This document shows positions 34,140 to 45,559 of a stretch of 64,000 bases of DNA, in pieces. The notes beneath the pieces are model-generated. The model did no database searches and had not been told where the DNA came from. It saw only the letters and a list, made by a program, of their open reading frames with translations. Position numbers and translations under genes: made by a program. The DNA comes from Hoplostethus atlanticus. Lineage: Eukaryota; Chordata; Actinopteri; Trachichthyiformes; Trachichthyidae. The DNA lies in NCBI GenBank assembly GCA_034670405.1, contig JAXDDX010000090.1:894501-958500 (forward strand). Direction: 5' to 3'. Position 1 is the stretch's first letter. Each line of letters opens with the position of its first letter.

Positions 34140-34415
34140 TACATCTCTGTAGGTGGCGCTCTTTTCTTTGTCTGTTCAGCCACGGTGGCTATCGCTGCTC
34201 ACGCTAACTACCCAGTTCTTCTTCTGTTTATTCCAAACAACCCTGCAATGTAAAACGCATCACTTCCTTCTCTTTCCCAGGAAAGAAGAACGGCAAACGT
34301 AAAAGCTTTCACGGCCTGGCTAGCGGTTGATCACTGTTGTGTTACAGCAATCAGACGGAGAGGAGCATAACAGACTTTTTATTCATCTGAAAGAAGGTAT
34401 TATTACTTTAACGCC
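34140..34415 (+). repeat. Dispersed repeat R4, direct copy
   Basis: The core 'tctgtaggtggcgctctttt' to 'aactacccagttcttcttct' is followed by 'gtaaaacgcatcacttcct', 'aaaagctttcacggcctggc', 'gttgatcactgttgtgtta' and 'attattactttaa'. It is the mirror partner of 33195-33525, about 610 bp away. Confidence 0.75.
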
Positions 34416-34544
34416 GGGTGGAAAAGTGGTCAAGGACAAAGTGAGAAAGAGAAAGCGAGGGGAAAGATGGAAAGAGGTTAGCCGAGGTAAGGTAAGGTCA
34501 GGGTGTATTTTTGGTCGTGAAAAGACAAGAGTTGGGGGGGTGGG

Positions 34545-34570
34545 TAGGGTGAGGTGAGGTGAGGTGAGGT
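34545..34570. repeat. (GGTGA)n short minisatellite
   Basis: Four to five GGTGA units. Confidence 0.8.
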
Positions 34571-34735
34571 AAAAACCCAGGAGGCCAGATCTCATGCCAA
34601 GCCTAATTACCTTTACCTCAGAAAGAATGGCAGGGAGCGATGGTGAAGCAGCCCTTCCCTGCACAATAAATGGATGGAAAGAAAATGACTCTCTGGAGAA
34701 GGTGACAGAACAAAACTCCAATCTGTCCACCATGT

Positions 34736-34738
<3 letters not shown>

Positions 34739-34785
<47 letters not shown>

Positions 34786-34897
34786 ATGTGTGCATGCACG
34801 TGTTTGTGGGGGCGTACTTGTGTGTGCCTTTGTTGCATATGGACAACACAGATATGTATGCAGGTGAGAAAACACTAATACACACACACCTGCATCA

Positions 34898-34941
<44 letters not shown>

Positions 34942-34981
34942 TCATACATGCATCTGTACATGCATGTGTCTATACATATGG

Positions 34982-35031
<50 letters not shown>

Positions 35032-35071
35032 TCATACATGCATCTGTACATGCATGTGTCTATACATATGG

Positions 35072-35114
<43 letters not shown>
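34739..35114. repeat. (TG)n and tandemly duplicated (CA)n block
   Basis: (TG)n at 34739-34783 and (CA)n at 34900-34938, 34984-35028 and 35074-35114. The 46-bp spacer at 34939-34984 is repeated identically at 35029-35074 (period 90 bp), so one (CA)n plus spacer unit was duplicated in tandem. Frames here are Thr/His or Cys/Val artefacts. Confidence 0.96.
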
Positions 35115-35115
<1 letters not shown>

Positions 35116-35215
35116 CAACAGTAGCCAAGCCTATGGGGCTGCTGTGTTGGAGATGAGTGGAGCAGCTTGGTGAAATTAGCTGCTGTGAAGGGACTCAGCA
35201 GGATAAACAGGCTTT

Positions 35216-35257
35216 GGCAGACAGGCAGACAGACAGGCAGGCAGACAGACAGGCAGA
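35216..35257. repeat. (CAGA/CAGG)n tetranucleotide repeat
   Basis: About ten CAGA or CAGG units. Confidence 0.88.
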
Positions 35258-35324
35258 GCCTCTGCTGCCTGGAAACTCAATCAACACTAACACACTGTTT
35301 AGAGAGAAACACACACCTTCCAAC

Positions 35325-35450
35325 CAGGGTTATACCGATGTATCTGGCCGATACCGGCCTTTTACTACAAATGGGATCTGGTCCGGTCAGAGTCGCTCGC
35401 TTCTCATGTGATGGTTATGATCCAGTTTTATTGATTACATGTTTTTGGTG
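35325..35450 (+). repeat. Dispersed repeat R3
   Basis: 'ttataccgatgtatctggcc', 'gataccggccttttactaca', 'ggatctggtccggtcagagt' and 'ttgattacatg' match the order of the copy at 28060. Confidence 0.6.
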
Positions 35451-35559
35451 TGAAAATTTTGAAAAATATTGGCACACATCACCACATAGCTTCAATCCAA
35501 AATGATCGGTATCGGTATAGAAACTTGTATCAGTCGACCCTTATTCCATCTCCCATACC

Positions 35560-36050
35560 TCCTTCTCTCCCTCTTCTGTTTCTCTGCTTCATCACGTCTC
35601 CCTGCACGACATTGTGTACAATCCTCCTCTCTCTATCCTCCTCCGTCCCTTCCTTCCTTCCTTTTTTTTTTTTTTTTTTTAGCTTGCCCCCTTCCCTCAC
35701 TCATCTCTTCCCTCCATTCATCCATCTCTCCCTCACTCCATCAGGTCCATATGCCAGAGTCCATAGAGACAGAGTGCTAACAAGCGCAGATGAGATGGAG
35801 AGGAGGGCAGCCAACCACTCAGAGATGGGAAATTAAAGTGTGGCACCTCTCCTCCTCCTCGCTTCACCATCCCTGTCCTCTCTTCTCCTTTTCTCCTTTC
35901 CTCGCCTCTTCTTTCCTTTCCTCTCCTTTCATCTCTTCTCCCCTCGTTTTTTCCTTTGTTCTCCTTTCCTTTCCTTTCCTTTCTGCTCCTCTTCCCCTTT
36001 CCTCGTCCCTCTCCTCTCTTGTTTCCTTTCCTCGCCATTCCTCTCCCCGG
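35560..36050. repeat. Polypyrimidine region with T19 and (TTCC)n
   Basis: C/T-rich plus strand containing (CTTC)n, a 19-T run at 35662-35680 and repeated CTTTCCT units at 35885-36040. The overlapping 120-166-residue frames (Ser/Leu/Phe or Arg/Glu/Gly) come from this composition. Confidence 0.9.
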
Positions 36051-36059
36051 GGAGACAGA

Positions 36060-36890
36060 CAACTCGGAGAGACAGGCAGATACGCCAGAGAGCAAGAGTA
36101 CAAGATGTTTCCATCCATTCCTTATTACCAGTGTGTGTGTGTTGTCATGTCTTGTCGTGGTTCATCTCTTCTCGTGCTTGTATTGTCGAGGCTGTTGGCT
36201 TGATTCCCAATAGGGAGCACAATACCATGTCACAAGACATAACCGTGTACAAGGTCGGTGTATTCAGTAGTACACATCACCTTACATCGTCATGTTCACC
36301 TCAAAAGCGTGATTATTATATTTTTTCTTCAGACAAATAAAAAGGAGGGTAAACTACGATCTCCAGTCAGTGAACTTCGTCAGGCATTCTTTGAGAACAG
36401 TGCTTAGTTTTCCCTTAAAAGAGCCTCTTCATATATCATACATCAGTTTGGTACTACTTACTATGATGTATACTATGAGTTGATGTCATGAGGATTCGTG
36501 CACAGGTGGGTAAAGTGAGTTTAGCATCCCTGTTTGTGTACTGCTCTCCTCAGGTGCTTCCTGTGATGTGATTGTAGTACAGTGTTGCCCGCCGAGCAGT
36601 CACTTGGCTATTCTGCACGGCGAGTCACGGTGCGGACGGAGGCGGCTGCCAAAAGGAGGTGTTTTGGGTGTCAAGTGCTGCACAATGAAGAGAGGCCAGA
36701 GGCTGCGTTTTTTAAGTAAAGCGATCTGCATCGAGCTGAGAAGTACCTGGCGGTCCTCGGGGGTCAGATGTAATCACAGAATGATTCTGGCTTCTGTGCA
36801 GACCTGATATTACCCACCGCTGGTCAGATAAATAGGCCGAGTCTCTCAGGTGCTCCGCTGACGTGCAAGATATGTATACTAATACTGCTC
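36060..36890. other. No gene recognised
   Basis: Plain sequence apart from short TG runs at about 36131. No repeat family match. Confidence 0.4.
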
Positions 36891-36916
36891 TGTCAGTATT
36901 TAGAATGATGAGAGTA

Positions 36917-37047
36917 CTACTACTACCACTTCTGCTACTACAACGATTACTACTATGACTACTACTGCTACTGCTGCTACTACTACCACTACGACTACTG
37001 CTAGGACTACTACTGCTACTACTACCACTGCTATTGCTACTACTGTA
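36917..37047. repeat. Degenerate (CTA)n forerunner
   Basis: ACTACTACTACCACTTCTGC and similar trinucleotide units with CCACT, CGACT and TTG variants. It leads up to the main array but is separated from it by a non-repeat island. Confidence 0.9.
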
Positions 37048-37150
37048 GGGTGACCAGACGTCCCCGTTTTCCGGGGACAGTCCCCGTTTTTGGTGGCCTG
37101 TCCCCGGCTGGAGCTGTCCCCGGAAATGTCCCCGTTTTTAACTGTGCGTT
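37048..37150. repeat. Island between trinucleotide arrays with 'tccccgttttt' repeats
   Basis: 'agggtgaccagacgtccccg' is followed by several 'gtccccg' and 'ccccgttttt' units. I recognise the opening 'agggtgaccagac' as common in dispersed vertebrate repeats but cannot name the family. It divides the (CTA)n tract in two. Confidence 0.5.
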
Positions 37151-37154
37151 AAAA

Positions 37155-37353
37155 ACTGCTACTACTACTACTGCTACTGCTACTACTACTACTGCTACTA
37201 CTACCACTGCTATTGCTACTACTGCTACTACTAGTACTGCTACTGCTACTACTGCTACTGCTACTACTATTACTGCTACTGCTACTACTACTACTACTGC
37301 TATTGCTACTACTGCTACTACTAGTACTGCTACTGCTACTACTACTACTACTG

Positions 37354-37394
<41 letters not shown>

Positions 37395-37395
37395 G

Positions 37396-37439
<44 letters not shown>

Positions 37440-37596
37440 GCTACTACTACTACTGCTACTACTACTACTGCTACTACTACTACTATTACTGCTACTGCTA
37501 CTACTACTACTACTGCTATTGCTACTACTGCTACTACTAGTACTGCTACTGCTACTACTACTACTACTGCTACTACTACTACTACTACTACTACTG

Positions 37597-37631
<35 letters not shown>

Positions 37632-37632
37632 G

Positions 37633-37670
<38 letters not shown>

Positions 37671-37671
37671 G

Positions 37672-37709
<38 letters not shown>

Positions 37710-37710
37710 G

Positions 37711-37778
<68 letters not shown>

Positions 37779-37818
37779 GCTACTACTAGTACTGCTACTG
37801 CTACTACTACTACTACTG

Positions 37819-37862
<44 letters not shown>

Positions 37863-37863
37863 G

Positions 37864-37916
<53 letters not shown>

Positions 37917-37945
37917 GCTACTACTACTACTACTACTACTACTAC
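37155..37945. repeat. Very long (CTA)n array with ordered (CTG) interruptions
   Basis: About 790 bp of CTA/TAC/ACT triplets with interspersed CTG (GCT) triplets and rare TAG and ATT variants. Segments recur: the marker 'ctactagtactgctactgct' is found at 37230, 37320, 37536 and 37785, showing internal duplications of about 90, 216 and 249 bp. The three forward or reverse frames read as poly-Leu, poly-Thr or poly-Val of 245-363 residues. These are artefacts. Confidence 0.96.
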
Positions 37946-38306
37946 TGTAGCCATTACAGATGTACCATTTATTTCCATGTTTGCTGATGTGGGACTGCTG
38001 GACTGGAGGCAGGATGCTGAAAGTAGAGCAGTTCCAGTCTTCTTTACACCATCACCTCCCCTGTGACGCCCTGACATCCCCCTGTCCTTGATACCGCTGG
38101 ATGGAGAGGAAGGCTGGCGTATGTAAAGCACTTTAAGTCCATCTTAATCTCACGCTAACAGCCAGAGAGAGAGAGAGAGAGCTCGTTTCCAGACAGATCC
38201 GCATCATCCCTGATGTATTCCTCCTACTCGTCTCCTATCTGATGGCTGGGGAACCATAAAACACAGCCCTGCCATTCAGGTAGGAGTGAACGCTGACAAG
38301 AGGTGT

Positions 38307-38309
<3 letters not shown>

Positions 38310-38337
<28 letters not shown>

Positions 38338-38486
38338 AAGAGGATATGGAGGAGTTTTTACTCTGCTGCCATAATATTTTCACTTCCCCTCCCTCTCTCT
38401 TTCTTTCATTTCATCTCTCTCTCTCTCCCTTCCTTCCATTTCCTTCCTGCTTCTCCTCCCAGAGGGTCATTGCCAATAGACTGTTG

Positions 38487-38520
<34 letters not shown>

Positions 38521-38790
38521 CACTACATGATCCTGCTTCTTTGCCGGTTTGTCAGTCACTCTCTCTCTTCCCATATCTCTTTCATACTGACAAAATCCAA
38601 TTTATGACAGACCTCTGAGACCTAGTGTGTGTGTGTGTGTGTGTGTATTTATGTGTGTGTGCTTATGAATGTATGTGCATCCATGCTGATGTGCATGAAG
38701 TATGTGAGTATGCATACATGCATTGTATGTGTGTGTGTGAGAGAGTGTATGTGTTTATGGTTGCGTGTGTGTGTGTGTGTGTGTGTGTGC
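38310..38790. repeat. (CA)n and (TG)n cluster
   Basis: (CA)n at 38310-38336 and 38489-38518, and (TG)n at about 38623-38646 and 38765-38790, with TATG-rich DNA between. Confidence 0.95.
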
Positions 38791-38998
38791 TCAGCGAGAT
38801 GAGGTTAGCCCTCCTATCTGAAGGCTCCTGGTGGAAGGCAATAAAAGCTGCCGCAGCGACGAGGCCCCGGCAATGAGATTTGCAGGATAGTTGTAAATGT
38901 TCAATCACTTTTTGTCCTCCCTCTCTCTCCCTCTACCCCTGGCCAAATGAATGGAGAGAGGGGTCGAGAGACATAGGGAAAGAAGGAGAGGGAGGCGG

Positions 38999-39002
38999 GA
39001 AA

Positions 39003-39048
<46 letters not shown>

Positions 39049-39097
39049 GAGAAATACAGCGAGAGATAGATTCAATTAAAGAGTTGGGTAGAGATAG

Positions 39098-39156
<59 letters not shown>
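38999..39156. repeat. (GA)n microsatellites
   Basis: (GA)n at 38999-39038 and a long one of 54 bp at 39103-39156. Confidence 0.97.
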
Positions 39157-39157
<1 letters not shown>

Positions 39158-39285
39158 AAGTGATGGCCCACACAAGCAAGGGCATCCTGGTGTTTAACAT
39201 TACTCCTAACCCAGACGGCCCTGGGACAGGGACGGGGAGGAGAGAGAGAGAGGAAGGTCAGGTGGCTTGTTACTGTCGGTAGCAT

Positions 39286-39330
39286 TATTAGTACTACTAC
39301 TACTACTACTAATACTTCTATTACTACTAC
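39286..39330. repeat. (ACT)n short array
   Basis: Seven ACT units followed by degenerate copies. Confidence 0.85.
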
Positions 39331-39547
39331 ATCACCGTTACTGTCCAGTGGTGCGTGACATACAGTAGACTCCACTACGTACAGTAGGGTGACTAGGACG
39401 GAGGAGAGAAGCAGCCGAAGATTGAGCCATCTGTCTGACAGCCTCCCCCCCTGCATCATTCCTTGTAAGCAGCGGTCTCAATCACAATAAAAGCCTGCTG
39501 CGCTGGCACTAGGCATTCACACCGCCTCCGCCGGGGAGATCCATCTG

Positions 39548-39678
39548 AGGCGGAGGAGGAGGAGGAGGAGGGGAAAAAAGGAGGAGAGAGGAGCAAAGGA
39601 GGGCGAAGGGAAGATATGTTTTTTTTTTTCTTTCTTTTTCTTCTATCCTCTCCCCGCTCCTCTCTATCAGGATAATGA

Positions 39679-39730
<52 letters not shown>

Positions 39731-39809
39731 GTGGTTTCGCAGAGAATGGCCGACGCATAAATAACACCTCGAGGATAGACGCCCTATAGTGCTGCTGCAT
39801 AGATCCATG

Positions 39810-39850
<41 letters not shown>
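39548..39850. repeat. (GGA)n, (GA)n and (CA)n
   Basis: (GGA)n at about 39550-39570, (GA)n at 39682-39728 and (CA)n at 39811-39850. Confidence 0.96.
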
Positions 39851-39854
<4 letters not shown>

Positions 39855-39978
39855 AGCAGAGAATGGATGGTGCGGTATCATAACAAGGTCTGCACAGTCA
39901 TAAAAAGCTTTCAGACAAATGGCAATCTGTCCTTTATCATAAATTAGGTGACTTGGCCAGGGAGAGAGAGACAGTATG

Positions 39979-40028
<50 letters not shown>
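39979..40028. repeat. Compound (GT)n(GA)n microsatellite
   Basis: (GT)n to 40021 passes into a short (GA)n. Confidence 0.96.
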
Positions 40029-40030
<2 letters not shown>

Positions 40031-40339
40031 TTCCTCACCAGTTCCTACGGTCATCAGAAATAATACAGCGCTTTCACATTACAGCTCCCTGTGGACGGCC
40101 CGTACAGTGTAATTGCACAGCAAAAAAAAAAATCGGACAAATTGTGTTTTTTTTCCCCCTCCTCTCTCTCCCACTTCCCACCGTCCAGGGAACCTCCAGC
40201 AGAGAAGACTCCCCCCCCCTCATGAAAAGTGTATTCATAATTCTTTTCCTTTCATTTTTTCAGTGCATTATCTTCCTTTTAAAAGCCGCCACTTTTCCCT
40301 TCTGCACCCGTCTCTCTCCGGCAGACGACTGTAATACAG

Positions 40340-40344
<5 letters not shown>

Positions 40345-40379
<35 letters not shown>
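40345..40379. repeat. (CT)n microsatellite
   Basis: 17 CT units. Confidence 0.96.
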
Positions 40380-40381
<2 letters not shown>

Positions 40382-40384
40382 CTC

Positions 40385-41630
40385 TGATTTCATTTATCCC
40401 TTCTTTAATCAGCTCGTTGAGATTGAGATCTCTTCTATAAGAGGGACCTGAGAGCAAAAAAACGATAGAGAATACAAGTCGCATGTTCCGGCGAGTCAGA
40501 CATTCTGAAACGTTACATACAAGATTAAAATATCAGATTACATATCAGATTCTTAAAAGCAGCAGGGAGAGAAGCAAAATCCTTTCCTTGGTCTCAGTGA
40601 GAAATTCTTCCAATCCCATGTGTGTGTAGTCATGTCCAAACCATTGAGAATGTGGGTAACTTTTCTTACAGTGTAACAATCAGAAAAACAAACGTCACAC
40701 AATTACATTCAGATCAATGTCACGTCATCGACCGCACAGTTGCCCCAAGAAGTATTGGTAACGTATTGGTTTTCAAAATGCAAGAAATAAAGAACAGAGC
40801 GGTGCATAACGAGAAACAGAGACGTCATTCATAAGCAGATCAATAAATAAAATCGAACTTATCGTGTTTATTATATCAAGCTCTGATCATTTATCTGACC
40901 TACCCTCTGGCTTTGGATTATGTCTGTTGTTTTTTTTGCCTCATTGTCACATTAATAAATAGATTTAGCTCTTTATTACACGTGAGATTTGAAGCTGTCA
41001 GTGGTGAGTTCACGATGCGGTAAAAATCAGAATTTTGAGTATCGCAGCTCCTCAAGATTATACCCACGGTTGATACTAAGCTCTGTGTTGTATGTTATTC
41101 TACGGGTGATATCACTATTGACAGGAGTTAGCGACGCGACGGCTGTACACCTTCATCTTCGTTAAGGAAGGCTAATTGAATGTTTCTGAGTCCACTTGTC
41201 GGGTGTCACTACGTTGTTGTCACGGTTACTGCATTGCACGGAGACGGGGGGAGAGATTTCTCACACCTGCCCACGCATTTCGCCTTTTACATGGGATGAT
41301 GATTTTTTTTTCCCCCTTTCTTTCTCCCGTGCTAAAAATACCAAAACGTGCCATCAATGCGATGACTCAGTGCTGCAGCTGAGGCAATATGCTGAGAGCA
41401 AGTGGTTTCATATTGGAATTGCTTTTCTCTTTTCTTCTTCTCTGTCTTTGTCTGTCTCTTTTTCGTTCTGTCTTCCTGTTTCATCTCCCTCTCTCTTTTC
41501 TGGCTTTGTGTTCAACAGTTTTCCTGCGATTTTTTTCGGTGTTCTCAGAGTGTACACAAACCACGCTGACAGGTAAATATAGAATCCATACAATGCACAC
41601 CAACAACAATGGCTGCCAAAGCCATTCGAT
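40385..41630. other. No gene recognised
   Basis: 1.2 kb of mostly AT-rich sequence with a C/T-rich block at 41420-41500. No exon or family repeat recognised. Confidence 0.4.
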
Positions 41631-41635
41631 AAGGA

Positions 41636-41954
41636 GTGTGTGTGTGTGTGTGTGTGTGTGGTTGCAAGGCGTGGGTCTGTGTTGTGTATACGCAGATATG
41701 TGAAGGCATGAGTTTATATGTTTGTGTGTGATTGCATCAAGGCATGGATGCGTGCTGAGTTGTGTGTGTGTGTGTGTGTGTGTGTGTTTGTGCACGGAGG
41801 GGCCAGACCCTTGGGGGCTGAAACAGATCAGACAGTCGTCCTGTTAGCTGGTGAAAAGAACAATGTATAACTCCTTGGTCCTGCAGGCTCAGTGACTACG
41901 GGAGAAAAAATGCCAAGCCAGCAGGCCAACGGATCAGTTCTGAACCCCACCCAG

Positions 41955-42005
<51 letters not shown>

Positions 42006-42158
42006 CACACACACTGGCAGCTCTGACTAATCTATTGTCAACAACTCAGCGGGCCAGACCAGACCAGCCGCTCCATGCTGTACTGACTCACATCCCCATA
42101 GCAACTCACCAGCAGGGAACCAACTGTTTCAGTGTCTTTAGTCTATAGGAGAAGACAC

Positions 42159-42189
<31 letters not shown>
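41636..42189. repeat. (TG)n and (CA)n cluster
   Basis: (TG)n at 41636-41660 and 41761-41787, (CA)n at 41956-42000 and (TG)n at 42162-42189. Confidence 0.95.
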
Positions 42190-42191
<2 letters not shown>

Positions 42192-42414
42192 TCTAATTAC
42201 CAGAAATTAATTTATATGATGTACCGCTGTGCTATTATAACACTTTGTGTGGCATTGCTGCTTTATTAGAAAGTGTACAATGGAAAGAGAGAGAGGGGGG
42301 AAGAGATGAGATAAAGGTTGTGACGCCAAATGCCAATGTACTGTGGGAATTTAACCTCTAATGTTACTTAGTTGTATGTATTGTGGGCATATAATGGACA
42401 CATAAATACATTTA

Positions 42415-42775
42415 GGCTCCGTTCACACTGCAGCTGGAAGTGCCAATCAGTGTCAACAGCAAAAAGCTGCATTGAGTTGTATCTTTTCAATTCTGATCGG
42501 CACCACGTGGATGTGCGATACGAATTTGGATGCCGAGGCATGCAACCTATAGGCGCTGCTTGGATTTGACCGCTGAAATTTGTCAGTGTTGCCGTGACCA
42601 GTAGAACTTGTGTCGTTCACCTAAGACAACTGTCACAATGTTGGCACCGCGGCAGCTTGGCTGAGTCGACGTTAGCGTTAGCATGTGTTAGCGTTAGCAT
42701 TTGTCTGGCAACATACCAGACACAACAATGGAAAGAAAATGAAATAGCCAGCTTGATTACAGTCCAGAGATTTCT
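42415..42775 (+). mobile_element. PIF/Harbinger-type DNA transposon fragment, copy 2
   Basis: 'ggctccgttcacactgcagc' with 'tggaagtg', then 'ttctgatcggcaccacgtgg', 'tttgtcagtgttgcc' and 'acaatggaaagaaaatgaaa' follow the order of copy 1 (29018-29420). The translated stretch 'QQWKENEIASLI' equals the start of the Myb/SANT helix in copy 1 before similarity is lost. An 18-bp duplication ('gttagcgttagcat' twice) at 42672-42705 is an insertion relative to copy 1. Confidence 0.6.
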
Positions 42776-42903
42776 ACAACCTCATCTGCTCCACAAACCT
42801 TCGCCATCATAACGCTACGTGGAATCTATAAGACTCTGCAGATCTACACGTGGCAATTAGGAGTTTGTGTAACGAGGCTCTCTTAAGACTTAAGCCCTCT
42901 CTG

Positions 42904-42943
42904 ATTATTTGTCTGGCCTTACATCTAGGCCAGGCAAATAATT
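42904..42943. repeat. Short hairpin
   Basis: ATTATTTGTCTGGCC and GGCCAGGCAAATAAT are inverted with one mismatch around a 9-nt loop. It could be a decayed palindrome; no terminator context exists in this setting. Confidence 0.6.
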
Positions 42944-42999
42944 AGGCTGGTCTATATAAAATATAAATATCTCTATGCGTGTTTGCCCAGAATAGTATT

Positions 43000-44074
43000 A
43001 GTAATTATGTGTGTGTGTGTGTGAGTCTGGGCGGCTTATTTAACCACTTGGACACACAGCAAGCCCCAAAATCATATCTATACCTTTACGAGTTTCATAA
43101 TGAATTCTCTATGTGGCAGACAATAACATGCATTGCAGAAAAAAGTGAAAACATAAGCTAGTGTGAAGACGTGTACCACTTTAAACCCGCTGTTGAAGAA
43201 GCATGGGTCTGTTGTGTTACTCATTCACTTTCCCAAGGGGGATTCGAGGGACGACCAGTACTAAGTGACACAGTGCATTCAAACTGTAAGGTGGTGTGTA
43301 TAAATGCATCCACCTAATGATGAGCATTGGCTGTTCTTGGCACGGAAATGGCTGCACAGACGAGGTCATATCGAAGAGATAATTGGCACTTTCAAAATAA
43401 AGTGCGTTCCAAATGATTATTACTTAAGACAGTAAATAAAACTCAGTATTTTATTTGATTAGTAATAATGGATAGAATGATTTCTATTACTCGTATGATA
43501 TGCAATTTCGTTTGCAGTCTGCAGCTTGAAGTGCTATTACCATTATGAATGTTAGTAATCTCCCCATTTAAATGCCTTTTTCCCTTCAAAAATGTTTTTT
43601 TTTTTTTTTTTTTTTTTTTTACCAGTTCCTGTGATTATGTGATGTAATCTCCCTGACCCCCTGTGGTTATCTCATCCAACAATGCACTGTAAGAGCCAAC
43701 CTTTTTTGTGCGGGGTAAACTTGTATTACCCTCAAGGCGAGGTGAAGTACTGTAGTACTATAGGCTTTGGCGCATCCTTATTATAAAGCACTCAGGCTTC
43801 TCCTGTGGAGGAAGATCTCTGTATTTGTCCTCCCAAGGCCAGCGCTGTACACATTGGGAGTCAAATAGGGGTCGGAGTGGCACAGAGTCTGGAGCCAGGT
43901 TGATAATTCTGTTAGCATAGGCTGCTATGGGCAAGCCGGTGCAGCAGCGGACCGCTCTGCATTCACCCCGCTTTCATAGCAATCTCCTGAGATGCAAATA
44001 GAGAGAGTGGGAGAGCGATAAAGGGTAAAAGAGGGGAGGCAGGGAATGAAAACATGAGGGAGATAGAATAAAAT

Positions 44075-44075
<1 letters not shown>
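43000..44075. other. No gene recognised; contains T26
   Basis: Plain AT-rich sequence with a pure run of 26 T at 43595-43620. The T run may be the reversed A-tail of a retroposon, but no SINE or LINE body is visible next to it. Confidence 0.4.

Positions 44076-44077
<2 letters not shown>

Positions 44078-44116
<39 letters not shown>
44078..44116. repeat. (GA)n microsatellite
   Basis: About 19 GA units. Confidence 0.96.
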
Positions 44117-44119
<3 letters not shown>

Positions 44120-44121
<2 letters not shown>

Positions 44122-45300
44122 TAAATGGCCTTTCTGCATTCGCTCTGCTTCCATCCTATCCCCCACGGGCTGGGATCGGCTTTACTTGTTGAAGAGCTGA
44201 GAGCCATTGGTGGATCGGCCGATAGCTAAGACAATGCACGAATGGGAGGGCAAAGGGACCGATGGAGAGGTGGGGAAAAGAGAGGGGACATAAGATAAGT
44301 GGATGGAGAGTTTTTTGCTCTCTCTCTCTACCAATGTATCCTTTAAACCCATACATATTCTACACACAAAACAAACGGAGGGTTGCATATTCCTCTCCGT
44401 CAAGCTGAATGGACTATTAGGCCACTGCAGCGCTGTGACCTTGCATCACCGGCTGAGGCCAAACAGCGTGCCCATGCAGCGGAATGGAAATGAAAAGAGC
44501 AACGAGAGACACAGGAATCTCTAAATCTCTATTAAAGCCAGTCCGTTTGGCTCCTATTAGCTTTTCCATTCAGCGATAACCAAACGGTCTTTGAAGGAGG
44601 CACCGGTCACGTTTTGGGCTCTGAAAAGCCTTCTTCACCCCCCCACCTTCGTTCTGATTGCCCACGTAGGCAACCGGCGGGATTTTACTTTTTAATGGAC
44701 GAGGTTAGAATATTGATGTGATGTCAGAAAAAAAAAACTGTGAAAGACGTGAAGGGAATAGGCCAGCCGAGAGGTGTGAAAATGCTGCCGTGTTAGCTTT
44801 TGTTGCCGCCTATGCACACGCTTCGGCAAAAGATTACAAGCGGTCACGACGCGGGACGAAACAAATACGTACACCTCCCGAGCTATCGTAGTCGTCAATT
44901 CTGTCACTTGTGCCTATGAATATACTCCAGGCCTCAACCAATCAGGATCATTGAGCTTTGCGTTGCATGAATCTCTCCACAGTGGAAGCTTGTTTGTTGT
45001 TCGCTGGACTCCAGAGGCGAGTCTTGGAATCTTAGCTTTATCCATGCTGGATGAAAAATACTGTTATGAGCAATTTATTATCACCACAGTAATTGCAAGA
45101 GGAAATTAGGCTTGGTCTTGCAAAAAGTATAAACCCTCAGGCGGAGTTCTTCTTCAGCTTTGGGTCATCCCACACTAGGAAAACAGCTGAATTGAATCTA
45201 TCGCGGTGACCTTCACACCCTGTTTTTTTTAATCTTATACACATTGATAAGTTTTTCTTCACACAGGCATGCACAGAAACACAATGCAATGCACAATGCA
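44120..45300. other. No gene recognised
   Basis: Plain sequence. Short frames without domains. Confidence 0.4.
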
Positions 45301-45310
45301 ACAGTAAACA

Positions 45311-45535
45311 GGATTTTCTGTTGATGGAGTTTGAGTTTCTGTAGGTGGCGCTCTTTTCTTTGTCTGTTCAGCCACGGTGGCTATCGCTGCTCATGCTAAC
45401 TACCCAGTTCTTCCTCTGTTGATTCTAAACAAACCAGAAACGTCAAAAGGCATCACTTCCTGTGCGCCGGAGGAGTTTTCCAAGGAAAGATGTGACATTT
45501 ATTTCTATGAAACTGTCACAGATTATTACTTGAAT
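45311..45535 (+). repeat. Dispersed repeat R4
   Basis: 'ttctgttgatggagtttgag', 'tctgtaggtggcgctctttt', 'ctttgtctgttcagccacgg', 'tggctatcgctgctcatgct' and 'aactacccagttcttcctct' match the other R4 copies closely. After the core, 'catcacttcctgtgc' and 'gattattactt' also follow the family order. Confidence 0.75.
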
Positions 45536-45559
45536 TTTCCAAACAGACCGATCCATTAC

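Noticed and set aside
35733..36340. Several 60-166-residue frames near 35.8-36.3 kb
   Set aside because: They translate a polypyrimidine/polypurine tract (Ser/Leu/Phe or Arg/Glu/Gly repeats).
37040..38131. Open frames of 245-363 residues (poly-Val, poly-Thr, poly-Leu)
   Set aside because: They are the frames of the (CTA)n array on either strand; composition is fully explained by the triplet repeat.
43595..43620. Reversed poly-A tail of a retroposon
   Set aside because: T26 could be such a tail, but no SINE or LINE body or target duplication is visible beside it.
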